Under the pieces are notes generated by a model. It was not told where the DNA came from and ran no database searches. It saw nothing but the letters and a program-made list of their open reading frames with translations. The position numbers were made by a program, and so were the translations under genes. A DNA stretch of 64,000 nt from Novosphingobium cyanobacteriorum (GTDB taxonomy: Bacteria; Pseudomonadota; Alphaproteobacteria; Sphingomonadales; Sphingomonadaceae): NCBI RefSeq assembly GCF_029436685.1, contig NZ_JAROCY010000022.1, positions 1 through 64,000 of the forward strand, in the 5' to 3' direction. Below, piece after piece: positions 17,166-25,557 of this stretch (position 1 is its first letter; each line of letters opens with the position of its first letter).

Positions 17166-18794
17166 ATGGCGACTTACATCCTGACTGATGGCGACGACAT
17201 TCTTGGAATCGATCCCTTCCGTTATCCTTCGAACGATCCAGGCCCCTATGTAGTCTATGGCAAAGGTGGTGCGGACAACATCACTGGCGGGCTGCTTGGC
17301 GATACGCTTTATGGTGGCGACGGAAACGATACCCTGGCTGGCGGTGCCGGTGCCAACATCGTGCGCGGACAGAACGGCGATGATTATATCCAGATCTACA
17401 ACGAAAGCGGATCGGGACCGAACTACGATCTGCTCGCCGACAAGGTTTTCGGCGATGCAGGCAACGACACCGTGCAGTTCATCCTCGGCGGTGCCTCTGT
17501 AGCTCACCGCGCGGATGGGGGCGCAGGGCTCGATGCCTTGGCGATAAGCTTCGAGGCCCGGTACGATCCCATTGCGAACCTCGAACTGATCTACAACCGG
17601 ATAATTGACTTGCGCGGTCTGTGGAGCGGAGGCGCGGGGAAGGTCGACACCGCCATCGTGCGAAGCTTTGAGCGGATTTCTACAGTTTCCGGAGGTAGCG
17701 GCAACGACACGATCATCTTGGGAGCATACGTCACGCCGATAAACCCAGCCACGGGCAATACCTTCGATGCTCCGCAGATCTATGGTCAAGCCGGTGACGA
17801 CTACATTTCGGGCGGCGCTTCGAGCGACTATATCAATGGCGGTCTGGGCAATGATACGATCTATGGCAACGACGGCGACGACTACCTCAGCGAAGGGTAC
17901 GGTGGTCCAGGCGGTGGCAATGACCTGATCCATGGCGGCAATGGGCAAGATACAATTGTCGGCGGCGCTGGCGACGATCGGCTTTATGGCGATGCCGGCA
18001 ATGACAACATCCAGGACGGCGACGGGAACAATGTGGTCTCGGGTGGCGAGGGCAACGATTACGTTGCGACCGGCAGCGGGAACGATCGCATCCATGGCGA
18101 CAGTGGCAATGACAACCTTAACGGTGGCGAGGGCAAGAATACGATCTACGGCGATGAGGGCGATGACAGCCTGTTCGGGGGTACCGGCATCGACAGCCTG
18201 AGCGGTGGCGCCGGGGATGACTTTGTCTTTGGCGCGGCAGGCAACGATCGCCTCAGCGGTGGCGAAGGGGCCGATACCCTGCAAGGCGGTAGCGGCAGGG
18301 ACACGTCTTTTGGTGGCGCAGGCAATGATACGCTCGACGAGAGCGTGCAGGACGATGGTTCGAACGACAAGCTCTACGGCGAGGCAGGTGCGGACATCTT
18401 GCGTGGCGGCGGCGGGGCAGATCGACTTGATGGAGGAACGGGCGTTGATACGTTGAGCGGAGGAGGAGGACGCGATTACTTCCTGTTCACCTCCGCGCCT
18501 GATGGGGACACGATCACCGATTTTACGCGCACCGAAGGCGACAAGATCATGCTTTCGAAAGCCGTGTTCGATGGTTTGGGCGCGTCAGGTGTTCTTGGAG
18601 CGGATGCCTTTGTCTCGGGCGCGGGCATGGATGTCGCAGGCGACGGGGATGATCGGATTATCTACAACACAACCACTGGTGCCTTATGGTATGATGTCGA
18701 TGGCACGGGCGCGGTAGCGGCGCAGTTGATTGCGATGCTGGGCGATGCCAGTCACCCTAAACTCACATTCGGTGATGTCCTGATCATCGCCTAG
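17166..18794 (+). CDS. RTX (hemolysin-type calcium-binding) secreted protein, 542 aa
   Basis: ATG 17166 with a GAGAGGAG ribosome site; a longer frame from 17049 overlaps the kinase gene and is less likely. Glycine/Asp nonapeptides (GGxGxDxLx) start at once (GGADNITGGLLGDTLYGGDG) and recur in at least two blocks, separated by about 100 residues of non-repeat sequence (about 105-180). No enzyme domain was found. The C-terminal 90 residues (DTITDFTRTEGDKI, then LTFGDVLIIA) are typical of uncleaved type I secretion signals. No Cys was noted. Export should use a HlyD/ABC/TolC machine such as the one in this window. It probably belongs to the ECF/kinase regulon. Confidence 0.88.
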   Translation: MATYILTDGDDILGIDPFRYPSNDPGPYVVYGKGGADNITGGLLGDTLYGGDGNDTLAGGAGANIVRGQNGDDYIQIYNESGSGPNYDLLADKVFGDAGNDTVQFILGGASVAHRADGGAGLDALAISFEARYDPIANLELIYNRIIDLRGLWSGGAGKVDTAIVRSFERISTVSGGSGNDTIILGAYVTPINPATGNTFDAPQIYGQAGDDYISGGASSDYINGGLGNDTIYGNDGDDYLSEGYGGPGGGNDLIHGGNGQDTIVGGAGDDRLYGDAGNDNIQDGDGNNVVSGGEGNDYVATGSGNDRIHGDSGNDNLNGGEGKNTIYGDEGDDSLFGGTGIDSLSGGAGDDFVFGAAGNDRLSGGEGADTLQGGSGRDTSFGGAGNDTLDESVQDDGSNDKLYGEAGADILRGGGGADRLDGGTGVDTLSGGGGRDYFLFTSAPDGDTITDFTRTEGDKIMLSKAVFDGLGASGVLGADAFVSGAGMDVAGDGDDRIIYNTTTGALWYDVDGTGAVAAQLIAMLGDASHPKLTFGDVLIIA

Positions 18795-19088
18795 GTTGGC
18801 ATTAGCGCTCCGCCTGAGCCTCGGTTCGCAGCGTAGGGTGTGCCTTCCAAAACAGCTTCAGAGGACCTGTGCACGGGGGTTGCGATTCTTGACGGAGATG
18901 CCCGAAAACCGGGGCTTTCCGGCAGCGCCTATAGCCCGCAGGGCGTTTTAAGGCGAGTGGGTCGGACATCGATTTTCCAGTTTTGTTCCGTCTTGGCTGC
19001 CAAATAGCCATCACAAGGGGGCGAATTGCCAACGGAAACAGCGCCTTCAGAAGGCGCTGCCAACGTCGCTTCAACGTGATCTGAAGGG
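18795..19088. other. Intergenic region between convergent genes
   Basis: About 290 bp between the RTX gene and the end of ssb. No gene or known RNA was recognised, and no strong T-tailed terminator for the RTX gene was found. Confidence 0.4.
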
Positions 19089-19526
19089 TTAAAACTGAAC
19101 AGAAAAAAGGCCCCTGCGGATGGGTCCGCCGGGGCCGGTTTGGGATCGGTATGGTGATCGCGAGGCGACGCTACTTCGAGCGTCGCCTGCTGCCTTCTCC
19201 TTCGCCTTGGCGAGGAAGTCGACCTGCTCGGCAATGATCTCGCAGCCGTAGCGGACCTGGCCTTCGCTGTCGGACCAGCGGCTGTAGTGGATGCGGCCGG
19301 TGACCATGACCAGGGCGCCTTTGGTGACGAGCTCTGCCACTGCCTTGCCGACACTATTGAAGCAGGTCACGCGATGCCATTCGGTCTCGCTCTGGCGCTG
19401 CCCCTCGCCGTCCTTGAAGCTGCGGGTGGTGGCAACCGACAGGTAGGTGATCGATGCGCCGCTTTGCGTGGTGCGGACTTCCGGGTTGCTGCCGACGAAG
19501 CCTGCGAGGATGACGGTGTTTTTCAT
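19089..19526 (-). CDS. ssb: Accessory single-stranded DNA-binding protein, abnormal C terminus
   Basis: ATG 19526 (AAGGA ribosome site) gives 145 residues. The OB fold is clear: NTVILAGFVGSNPEVR, then ATTRSFKDGEG, TEWHRVTCFNSVGKAVAELV, KGALVMVTGRIHYSRW and CEIIAEQVDFLAKAK. The C terminus ends in RRGLFSVQF and lacks the acidic tip that SSB uses to bind partner proteins. The last codons run through a perfect hairpin (19163-19188) and an intrinsic terminator (19103-19136). So either the 3' end is frameshifted or the protein is a degraded, accessory SSB of plasmid/element type. It sits near the MNT-HEPN pair in an accessory region. Confidence 0.8.
   Translation of the reverse strand: MKNTVILAGFVGSNPEVRTTQSGASITYLSVATTRSFKDGEGQRQSETEWHRVTCFNSVGKAVAELVTKGALVMVTGRIHYSRWSDSEGQVRYGCEIIAEQVDFLAKAKEKAAGDARSSVASRSPYRSQTGPGGPIRRGLFSVQF
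19103..19136 (-). terminator. Rho-independent terminator lying inside the ssb reading frame
   Basis: On the minus strand, ggcccc (19136-19131) and ggggcc (19114-19109), with GCGGA/TCCGC inside them, form a 12-bp stem with one mismatch and a 4-nt loop, followed by TTTTTT. It ends 14 nt before the ssb stop codon at 19089-19091, so transcripts ending here would lack that stop. Confidence 0.75.
19163..19188. repeat. 10-bp perfect inverted repeat in the ssb 3' end
   Basis: aggcgacgct at 19163-19172 and agcgtcgcct at 19179-19188, with a 6-nt loop. It falls within the part of the ssb frame after the OB fold, where a TAG in another minus-strand frame lies in the loop region, hinting that the original gene ended here. 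Confidence 0.7.
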
Positions 19527-19812
19527 GGCGAATTCCTTTTCGAAGTTCTGCTGAGTGTCCAAGGGACCATCCCTTCGACTGAGCCCCGAAATGTCCGGAG
19601 GCGGAGAGGACCGCACCGAATGAAATGAGTGAAACCCCGCTGGAAGGAATGGTGCGGGCAGACGCGCATGGCGCGGCAACACGGTCCGCACCGGCGCGGG
19701 TTGCGTGTCCTCTCCGGCTTCGGACAGGGGCTTGGTTCCAGTCTCGGACGGGGATGTTGTCTGGACGCGGGCGAGCGGTCACGATGGCTCGTCGTGAAGA
19801 ACCAATCCTGCC

Positions 19813-20877
19813 TCAGGCCGCCTTGGCAAGGTTCTCGATGCGCGCCTCGCAGGCGCTCTTAACGAGATTCTGGAGCACCTTCACCCGCTCGGCGATCCAG
19901 GCGAGTTCATCAGCCGAGATGCGATACGATGGCGAGTACCTTGCCTTGACGTAGGCGTCGCGCAGGAGGGCATAGCACCGCTTCTCGAAGCGCCCGGTCC
20001 GCGGCCAGACATCCTTCAGCGCTGGCTCAAGTTCCTCGGCCATGTCCCTAAGGCGATTGAGCGCGTGGGTTTTTGGGCTCCACAAGGTGCGCGTGAGAAA
20101 CAGGCAGTGATAGAAGCGCTCAGTGGCTTGGTGAAGGAGGAATGCCGTAAGCTTCGACTTGCCGCGCGCCCCAGCGTCATTGGCGCTCTCCAGGAAGTCC
20201 GATGCACTTTCGAACCAGTCCTCGAAGTAGTCCTGTGTTTCCTTGAGGGCTTGTTCGGGCGAAAGCGCGAGCGGATCTACGAAGGGAAAACCAGGCTCCT
20301 CGAACAGGACAATGCCCTCGTTGAGGATGTCCATGAAGAAGTACCGGCCCAGCCTAAGCTTGTCGTTCACATCGTCGAGGCTGTGGTAGATCAGGCTGAC
20401 CGGCGTGCGCAGCACGGTCCCGACGGACAGGTCGGCCAGCAGCCTGCTTTCGGTTGCTTCCCAGAACTCGGCGATATCGGTGAGATCGTCGTGGTTCACG
20501 AGCACAAGCAGGTCGTAATCGGAAAAGTACCGGCCCACCGGGTCTTCCACCCAGTCGCCGCGCGCATAGCTTCCGAACAGCACGATCTTGAGCAGCTTGC
20601 CCATCCGGTAGCGTGGCTGCGTGCGATGCGCGATCGCTGCGGCGAAACCGGCGCGCACGGCCTCGACCACGTATGCGAGTTCGCGCCGCTTGCCTTCGGG
20701 AAGATGATCGAGACCAGATTGCATGACATCGAGAATCGCCGGTTTCGATCGCGCTGCCAAGGGCAAAGTGTTAGCGTCGCCAGCCAAGTCTGCTGATCCG
20801 GCAATGCTGGGCGGACCGGCGGTGCTGGCCCGAGGCGTTCCGCCACCTTTACGCGCAATGTCCGCGCGGTTTCCCAT
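19813..20877 (-). CDS. MNT-HEPN fusion: nucleotidyltransferase plus HEPN domain protein
   Basis: 354 residues from ATG 20877, chosen because it overlaps the upstream stop as TGATG; a frame to 21069 lies inside the upstream gene. Residues about 85-130 hold the nucleotidyltransferase motif GSYARGDW...SDYDLLVLV with two metal-binding Asp residues. Residues about 220-350 are a helical HEPN domain (LTAFLLHQATERFYHCLFLT). In known two-gene MNT/HEPN toxin-antitoxin pairs the MNT enzyme adenylylates the HEPN RNase; here both are fused. The substrate is unknown. It is coupled to a small sigma-r4-like gene. Its paralog at 92-724 has lost the HEPN half. Confidence 0.82.
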   Translation of the reverse strand: MGNRADIARKGGGTPRASTAGPPSIAGSADLAGDANTLPLAARSKPAILDVMQSGLDHLPEGKRRELAYVVEAVRAGFAAAIAHRTQPRYRMGKLLKIVLFGSYARGDWVEDPVGRYFSDYDLLVLVNHDDLTDIAEFWEATESRLLADLSVGTVLRTPVSLIYHSLDDVNDKLRLGRYFFMDILNEGIVLFEEPGFPFVDPLALSPEQALKETQDYFEDWFESASDFLESANDAGARGKSKLTAFLLHQATERFYHCLFLTRTLWSPKTHALNRLRDMAEELEPALKDVWPRTGRFEKRCYALLRDAYVKARYSPSYRISADELAWIAERVKVLQNLVKSACEARIENLAKAA

Positions 20878-21131
20878 CACGACCGGTTCGCCCGGCCAAG
20901 CGCAAGCAGGACATCCACCAGCGCTTCGTGGGCCACCTCCGGTGTCACATTCAGCTTGTGAGCTGCAGCTTGGATCGTGAGGCCATCGAAGCGAATCAAC
21001 CGGAACACATCCTGGTGCAACGGCGACAGCCTGAGTAGGGCGGACAGGATTGCTTGCTTCCGGCGCCATTTAGGCTGTCGGCCGAGGCACCGGCACGGAA
21101 CGAAATGGATGGAGCGCAATCTGAAAGGCAT
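20877..21131 (-). CDS. Small sigma-region-4-like DNA-binding protein
   Basis: 84 residues. The second half is a sigma70 region 4-type helix-turn-helix: LSPLHQDVFRLIRFDGLTIQ, then AAAHKLNVTPEVAHEALVDV. The N-terminal 25 residues are basic. There is no region 2, so it cannot act as a full sigma factor; a role as repressor or activator of its operon is more likely. Its stop and the ATG of the MNT-HEPN gene share one base (TGATG), so the two are translationally coupled and probably work together. Confidence 0.7.
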   Translation of the reverse strand: MPFRLRSIHFVPCRCLGRQPKWRRKQAILSALLRLSPLHQDVFRLIRFDGLTIQAAAHKLNVTPEVAHEALVDVLLALGRANRS

Positions 21132-21634
21132 TGTAGGGTCCCCAGCCGACGCACTTGACCGACCGAGATGACCGCGGTGGCGGCAGGAGCCTGCAAGGTT
21201 TGCCTTTCAGGTGGTCATCGCACCCGCAGGGCTGTAACAACGTGAAGGACTCGGCATAGCCGGGTTGCGACGAGCACCAGGCAAGCATAGCCAAGGCTGC
21301 CTCCCCCTGGACAGAGCAGCTTGGGCAAGCTGCTTGGAAGGGGATTGCGGGTCTGCCCTTCAAAGCGAGTTGCCATGATATCCGCATATTCCGATAGCAA
21401 GAGTGGCTAGCTTGGCCTCCTTTCTCAGCTTTAATGTCCGACGTCGACTTTCTGTGCTTTCAGGCGCTCAATGTGTGTTGGGAATGACGAGAAGTGGGAC
21501 AAAGCGACCGTTCGTTGTCGCTCCGCGAACGTCGGCTTCTTAACCGACACCAGACATCCGCGCGGGATCACGGACTAATCCGACACGCCAGATTCCAGAG
21601 CGACAAGCACCCCCGCGATGCCTAGTGCAAATGT
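21132..21634. other. 500-bp divergent intergenic region
   Basis: Separates the minus-strand sigma-r4/MNT-HEPN pair from the plus-strand AraC gene, so promoters for both should lie here. A minus-strand open frame (21070-21387) has no recognisable motif and overlaps the start of the sigma-r4-like gene; I do not accept it. A short gtcgg/ccgac hairpin sits near 21530. Confidence 0.4.
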
Positions 21635-22834
21635 ATGGCTGAACTCGATCTTGCTCCGATCCTGCTAAACGCTGCGGGCGTTGGCGCTGGCTTGCTTGGC
21701 ATCGCTGCGGTGGCGCTGCTTTCCCGTCCTGCCCGCTTGCCGGGCTATTCGCTGGCCTTGATGGCTTTGCTGGCGATTCTGGTTCTCGATGTGGCTTCCT
21801 CGATTTTCGATCTGGGGCCTTGGGCGCGTGCCCTGCCGCAATGGGGCGGGACCAGCTATCTGCTCTGGCCTTGGATTCCGGTGCTGCTCTGGGCCTATGT
21901 GGCTGAGCTGACCGCGACAGAGCGCCAAAGCTTGCGCAAATTCGGTGCTCACATCGCTGCTGCCTGCCTTGGCATGGCGCTTTATCTGCCAACCGTGCTG
22001 CTGCCCGCATCCGACAAGCTGGCGCTGGCCGATGGCACGCTTCGCCTTGTCGCGCCGCGCCACGCGATCATGGCGCTGGGCTTGCTGGGCTTCATCCTGT
22101 TGTGGATTGGCCATATCCTGGTGGCCTTTCGCCTGATCATGCGCCGCCTGGTCGCGCACCGCGCCAGGATGCGCGATCTGCTTTCCGATGTTGAGGCGGT
22201 AGATCTGCGTTGGCTGAACGGCTTTGGCATGTTCATCAGCCTTGGCATCGCAGTCGTGGTGGCGGACAATCTGGGTGCGATCTTTATGGGGCGGGAAGTG
22301 CTGAGCGCATCGGCTGGCGCGCTGTACGAGGCTCTGATCATCGCGGGCCTCGCGCTGTTCGGTCTGACCCAGCAGGCCGCCGTGCCTGCTTGGGCAACTG
22401 ATATTGAGAAACAAGCCGAGCAGCCGCCCTCCGAAGAGCCTTTCCCAGAAGCAACCCGTTATGCCAAATCCTCACTCAGCAAGGCCGATTGCGAAGCTAT
22501 CTTGGCGCGGCTGGATAAGGCCATGACCAGCGGCGAGCCGTGGCGCGACCCCTTTCTCAACCTCAAGATCCTCGCCGAAAGAATCACGATCAAGCCCTAT
22601 TATGTCACGCAAGCGCTCAACACTGTGCTGCAGCGCAACTTCTATGACTATGTGAATGGCTGGCGAGCACGCGCGGCTGCCCAAGCCTTGATCGCCAGCA
22701 ATGCCTCGGTGCTGTCAATTTGCGAGGATGTGGGCTTTAACTCGAAATCGACATTCAATGCCGCCTTTCGCAAGGAAATGGGCACAACACCAAGTGCTTA
22801 TCGCAAGGCCCAGCAAGGCGCGACGCTTGAATGA
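21635..22834 (+). CDS. Membrane-anchored AraC-family transcriptional regulator
   Basis: 399 residues. The N-terminal 250 residues hold about seven hydrophobic segments (for example VGAGLLGIAAVALLS, SLALMALLAILVLDV, HAIMALGLLGFILLWIG). A linker follows, then a C-terminal AraC HTH pair (about 300-395): LNLKILAERITIKPYYVTQA and SVLSICEDVGFNSKSTFNAA, ending FRKEMGTTPSAYRKA. Regulators of this layout sense a signal in or near the membrane. It lies just upstream of an autotransporter esterase and a secreted hydrolase on the same strand and probably controls them. Confidence 0.88.
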   Translation: MAELDLAPILLNAAGVGAGLLGIAAVALLSRPARLPGYSLALMALLAILVLDVASSIFDLGPWARALPQWGGTSYLLWPWIPVLLWAYVAELTATERQSLRKFGAHIAAACLGMALYLPTVLLPASDKLALADGTLRLVAPRHAIMALGLLGFILLWIGHILVAFRLIMRRLVAHRARMRDLLSDVEAVDLRWLNGFGMFISLGIAVVVADNLGAIFMGREVLSASAGALYEALIIAGLALFGLTQQAAVPAWATDIEKQAEQPPSEEPFPEATRYAKSSLSKADCEAILARLDKAMTSGEPWRDPFLNLKILAERITIKPYYVTQALNTVLQRNFYDYVNGWRARAAAQALIASNASVLSICEDVGFNSKSTFNAAFRKEMGTTPSAYRKAQQGATLE

Positions 22835-22918
22835 TGGTGCGAGCCGCACGGCTCGGACGACAAAGACACCTGCCAGTGCGCAGATCAAAGCCTCCTAACA
22901 GCCGAGGATTTGATGCAT

Positions 22919-24817
22919 ATGTCGCGCCCTTCATGGCCAATGGCCAGCCTCATTGCCGCCGTCTTGACCGCTATGGCCCCCGTGCCCGCTTTGGCCCAAA
23001 CCAAGCCCGCCCCAAACAGCTATTTCTTTGGCGACTCCGATCTGGAGCAGGGCAATTATCAGATCATCGCTGGCCTCTCTGCTGCCGAGCGTGCCCCCTA
23101 TTCCTGCAAAGACGGATTGTGCCGCGATTCCAATGGGCCAATCTGGGCTGAAATCATCGCGCCCCAGGTCAGGCCAGCTCTCGCAGCCGGTTCGGCCACT
23201 TCGCTCAATTTCGCGGTATCGGGCGCGCATATGACGCAGCGCGGTGATCCGGATTTGAACATCGACACTGGTGTGACGCGGCAAGTGGATCAATTTCTGG
23301 CGCTGCAGGCGGCGGGGGCGCTGAAGGTCACGCCGAAGGACAGGTTCTTCATCCACGCAGGCACCAATGATATGTTGCGCATCCTCGGCGGTGAGGCGCC
23401 TGCCGCCGTCGCCTCGGATATCGTGTCGGCCGCCCGCGATCATGTGTCAATGCTCGCAGCGCATGGCGCAAAAGCCATCGTTGTCGCCTTGGTGCAGCCG
23501 GTGCAAGTCTTGCCCTTCATCGAAGCACCGGAATATGCGGATTTGCGCGACTTTGCGGCGCAATTCGTTGCCACCACCAACGTCGACCTGCGCGCTGCCA
23601 TGGTGGCGCTGCGCCCCAGCCTGCCGGTGGGCACCAAACTGGTGCTGCTCGATCAGCCTGCCTTTTTCCGCCACTTGGAGGCCAACTATGCCAAGCTGGG
23701 CTTCAACACTTTCACCGATGCCTGCTACGATCCTGCAACAGGGCAATTGTGTTCGGGTGATCCCAAAGTGCAAAATGCCCATGTCTTTTTCGATGGCAAC
23801 CATCTGACCAGCGCCGCACATGGCCTGCTGGCCGATTGGTACAGCGCAACGCTCAACGCAGCAGATGGCAGCGCCGGGGCTCTCGCCATTGCCATGCCCG
23901 ATGCCGCGTTAAGCGCGGGCGAGGCGATCTTTCGACAGTCAGACGCCTCGAGGCGATTGATGTCTGCCACGGGCGCAGGCCGCTTCGTATTTGGCGCGCC
24001 ATTCCACCAATCGCTCAGCCTCGCCAATGCTTCGGGGCAGGCGATGGGGCTGGACCAGAATGGCGGCGTCTTTGGCGTGCAATGGAGGACCGGAAAGCGC
24101 TTCTATGCGTCGCTGGCTGGCGCCTATCTTAATCAGCGCGCCACGATGGGCGCAACCAACACGTTCCGCATGCGAGAAACTGCAATAATGGGGAGCGCGG
24201 GCCTGCTGCTGCGCAATGGCTATATCGGCCTGCACGCCAGTATGGCCGCGCCGCGGATTTCCGCCTTCCAACGCGATGTCGGTGCGCTGGGCCTGATTGC
24301 CACTTCGGGTGACAAGGATATTGGAGCAAAGCGTTACGATTTCGGGCTGGAGGCAGGCTCCGCGCAGCATTGGGGCAGGTTGACGCTGACCACTAACGCC
24401 CGATTGCATCACACCCATGTCCATATCAACAGTTTTGCCGAGGAGGGTGCCGATGGGCTGGCGCTGAACTATGCTCATCAGCGCCTCGACAGTTGGTCAC
24501 TGGGTACGCAGGCGCGGCTCGGCTGGATGCTGGTCGACCAGCCAAGCCGTCTGACCCTCATGCCCTATGTCTCGTTGGGGAACACGCTGCGTCTCGCAGG
24601 AAAATCGCATGTGCTCACCTCAACCTTGCAGGGCGGTCTAACGGATGGTGCGATGCTGCGCCAAACAACGCTGGGCCATGACCGGCAAGAATTGGGCGGC
24701 GGGGTCGAACTGGGCTTCGGCAGGCAGATCAAGCTGGGCCTGGCCTATACCCGCAACTTCGGCGGTGGGCAGAAAACTGCAGAACGCTATGGCATCACCT
24801 TGGGCATGGGGTTTTAA
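22919..24817 (+). CDS. Autotransporter GDSL/SGNH esterase
   Basis: 632 residues from ATG 22919 (GAGGA at 22904-22908; ATG 22913 is an alternative). A signal peptide (MASLIAAVLTAMAPVPALAQ) is followed by an SGNH-hydrolase passenger: block I FFGDSDLEQGN with the catalytic Ser, block III-like HAGTND, and block V DGNHLT with the Asp-His pair. The last 280 residues are an autotransporter beta-barrel ending GITLGMGF with a terminal Phe. It resembles EstA-type surface esterases. The lipase/esterase domain would be displayed outside the cell. It lies between the AraC regulator and an alpha/beta hydrolase, suggesting joint use of an ester substrate. Confidence 0.9.
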   Translation: MSRPSWPMASLIAAVLTAMAPVPALAQTKPAPNSYFFGDSDLEQGNYQIIAGLSAAERAPYSCKDGLCRDSNGPIWAEIIAPQVRPALAAGSATSLNFAVSGAHMTQRGDPDLNIDTGVTRQVDQFLALQAAGALKVTPKDRFFIHAGTNDMLRILGGEAPAAVASDIVSAARDHVSMLAAHGAKAIVVALVQPVQVLPFIEAPEYADLRDFAAQFVATTNVDLRAAMVALRPSLPVGTKLVLLDQPAFFRHLEANYAKLGFNTFTDACYDPATGQLCSGDPKVQNAHVFFDGNHLTSAAHGLLADWYSATLNAADGSAGALAIAMPDAALSAGEAIFRQSDASRRLMSATGAGRFVFGAPFHQSLSLANASGQAMGLDQNGGVFGVQWRTGKRFYASLAGAYLNQRATMGATNTFRMRETAIMGSAGLLLRNGYIGLHASMAAPRISAFQRDVGALGLIATSGDKDIGAKRYDFGLEAGSAQHWGRLTLTTNARLHHTHVHINSFAEEGADGLALNYAHQRLDSWSLGTQARLGWMLVDQPSRLTLMPYVSLGNTLRLAGKSHVLTSTLQGGLTDGAMLRQTTLGHDRQELGGGVELGFGRQIKLGLAYTRNFGGGQKTAERYGITLGMGF

Positions 24818-24819
24818 AC

Positions 24820-25557
24820 ATGAAAATCATTGGTGCGCTGTTCGGCGCAATGGCATTTGTGGCCATTTCAGCCGCCGCCCATGCGCAGGAACAGCCGACA
24901 GTCGTGCTGGAATCCGGCCTTGGCGACGGGGCTGATGTATGGAACGCTTTGCGGGCAAAGCTGGCGTTGCCCAACTTCGCCTATGATCGGCCGGGCTATG
25001 GCGGAACGCCTGTCAGCCTGACCCCGCGCGACCCCTGCACGATTGCCCATGAATTGCACGAAAGGCTCGCGCAGGCAGGTGTCAGACCGCCCTATGTGCT
25101 GGTCGGCCATTCTCTGGGCGGGCGATATGCCTATGCCTTCGCAAGGCTCTATCCTCAGGACACGACAGGCCTTGTGCTGGTGGATGCCACGCCGCCCGGC
25201 CATTGGGATGCCTTGCAGCGGGAGATGCCCGCGCAGGCCACGGCGCTCAAAGTCATCAAGAGCCTTACCTTCTCCCGCGCCATGCGCCGCGAATTTGATG
25301 GGCAGGAACAATGTCTGGCGCAGCTACCGACCGCACCAATGAGCATGCCCGTACGGGTCCTGCTGCGCACCATCGACAATTCGGGCGGGGGCGGCGCGAA
25401 ATTGCGCGACATTGACTACAAACTTGCTCAACATTGGCTAGCGTTGACGGGCGCCCCAAGGTTGGAACGGGTGGACGGATCTGGCCACTATATCCAGAAG
25501 GATAAGCCTGATGTGTTGACCGAGATTATCAGGCAAGTTTGTTCGCAAGGCAGGTGA
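24820..25557 (+). CDS. Secreted alpha/beta hydrolase
   Basis: 245 residues with a signal peptide ending AAAHAQ. The alpha/beta-hydrolase fold is shown by ESGLGDGADVW (oxyanion strand), YDRPGYG, the nucleophile elbow GHSLGG (Ser about 98), VLVDATPPG, and a C-terminal DGSGHYIQ with the catalytic His. The gene starts 3 nt after the autotransporter stop, so it is in the same operon. It is probably periplasmic and may finish hydrolysis of products released by the surface esterase. The substrate is unknown. Confidence 0.88.
   Translation: MKIIGALFGAMAFVAISAAAHAQEQPTVVLESGLGDGADVWNALRAKLALPNFAYDRPGYGGTPVSLTPRDPCTIAHELHERLAQAGVRPPYVLVGHSLGGRYAYAFARLYPQDTTGLVLVDATPPGHWDALQREMPAQATALKVIKSLTFSRAMRREFDGQEQCLAQLPTAPMSMPVRVLLRTIDNSGGGGAKLRDIDYKLAQHWLALTGAPRLERVDGSGHYIQKDKPDVLTEIIRQVCSQGR

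Noticed and set aside
21070..21387. 105-codon minus-strand frame
   Set aside because: Overlaps the sigma-r4-like gene in another frame and has no recognisable features.
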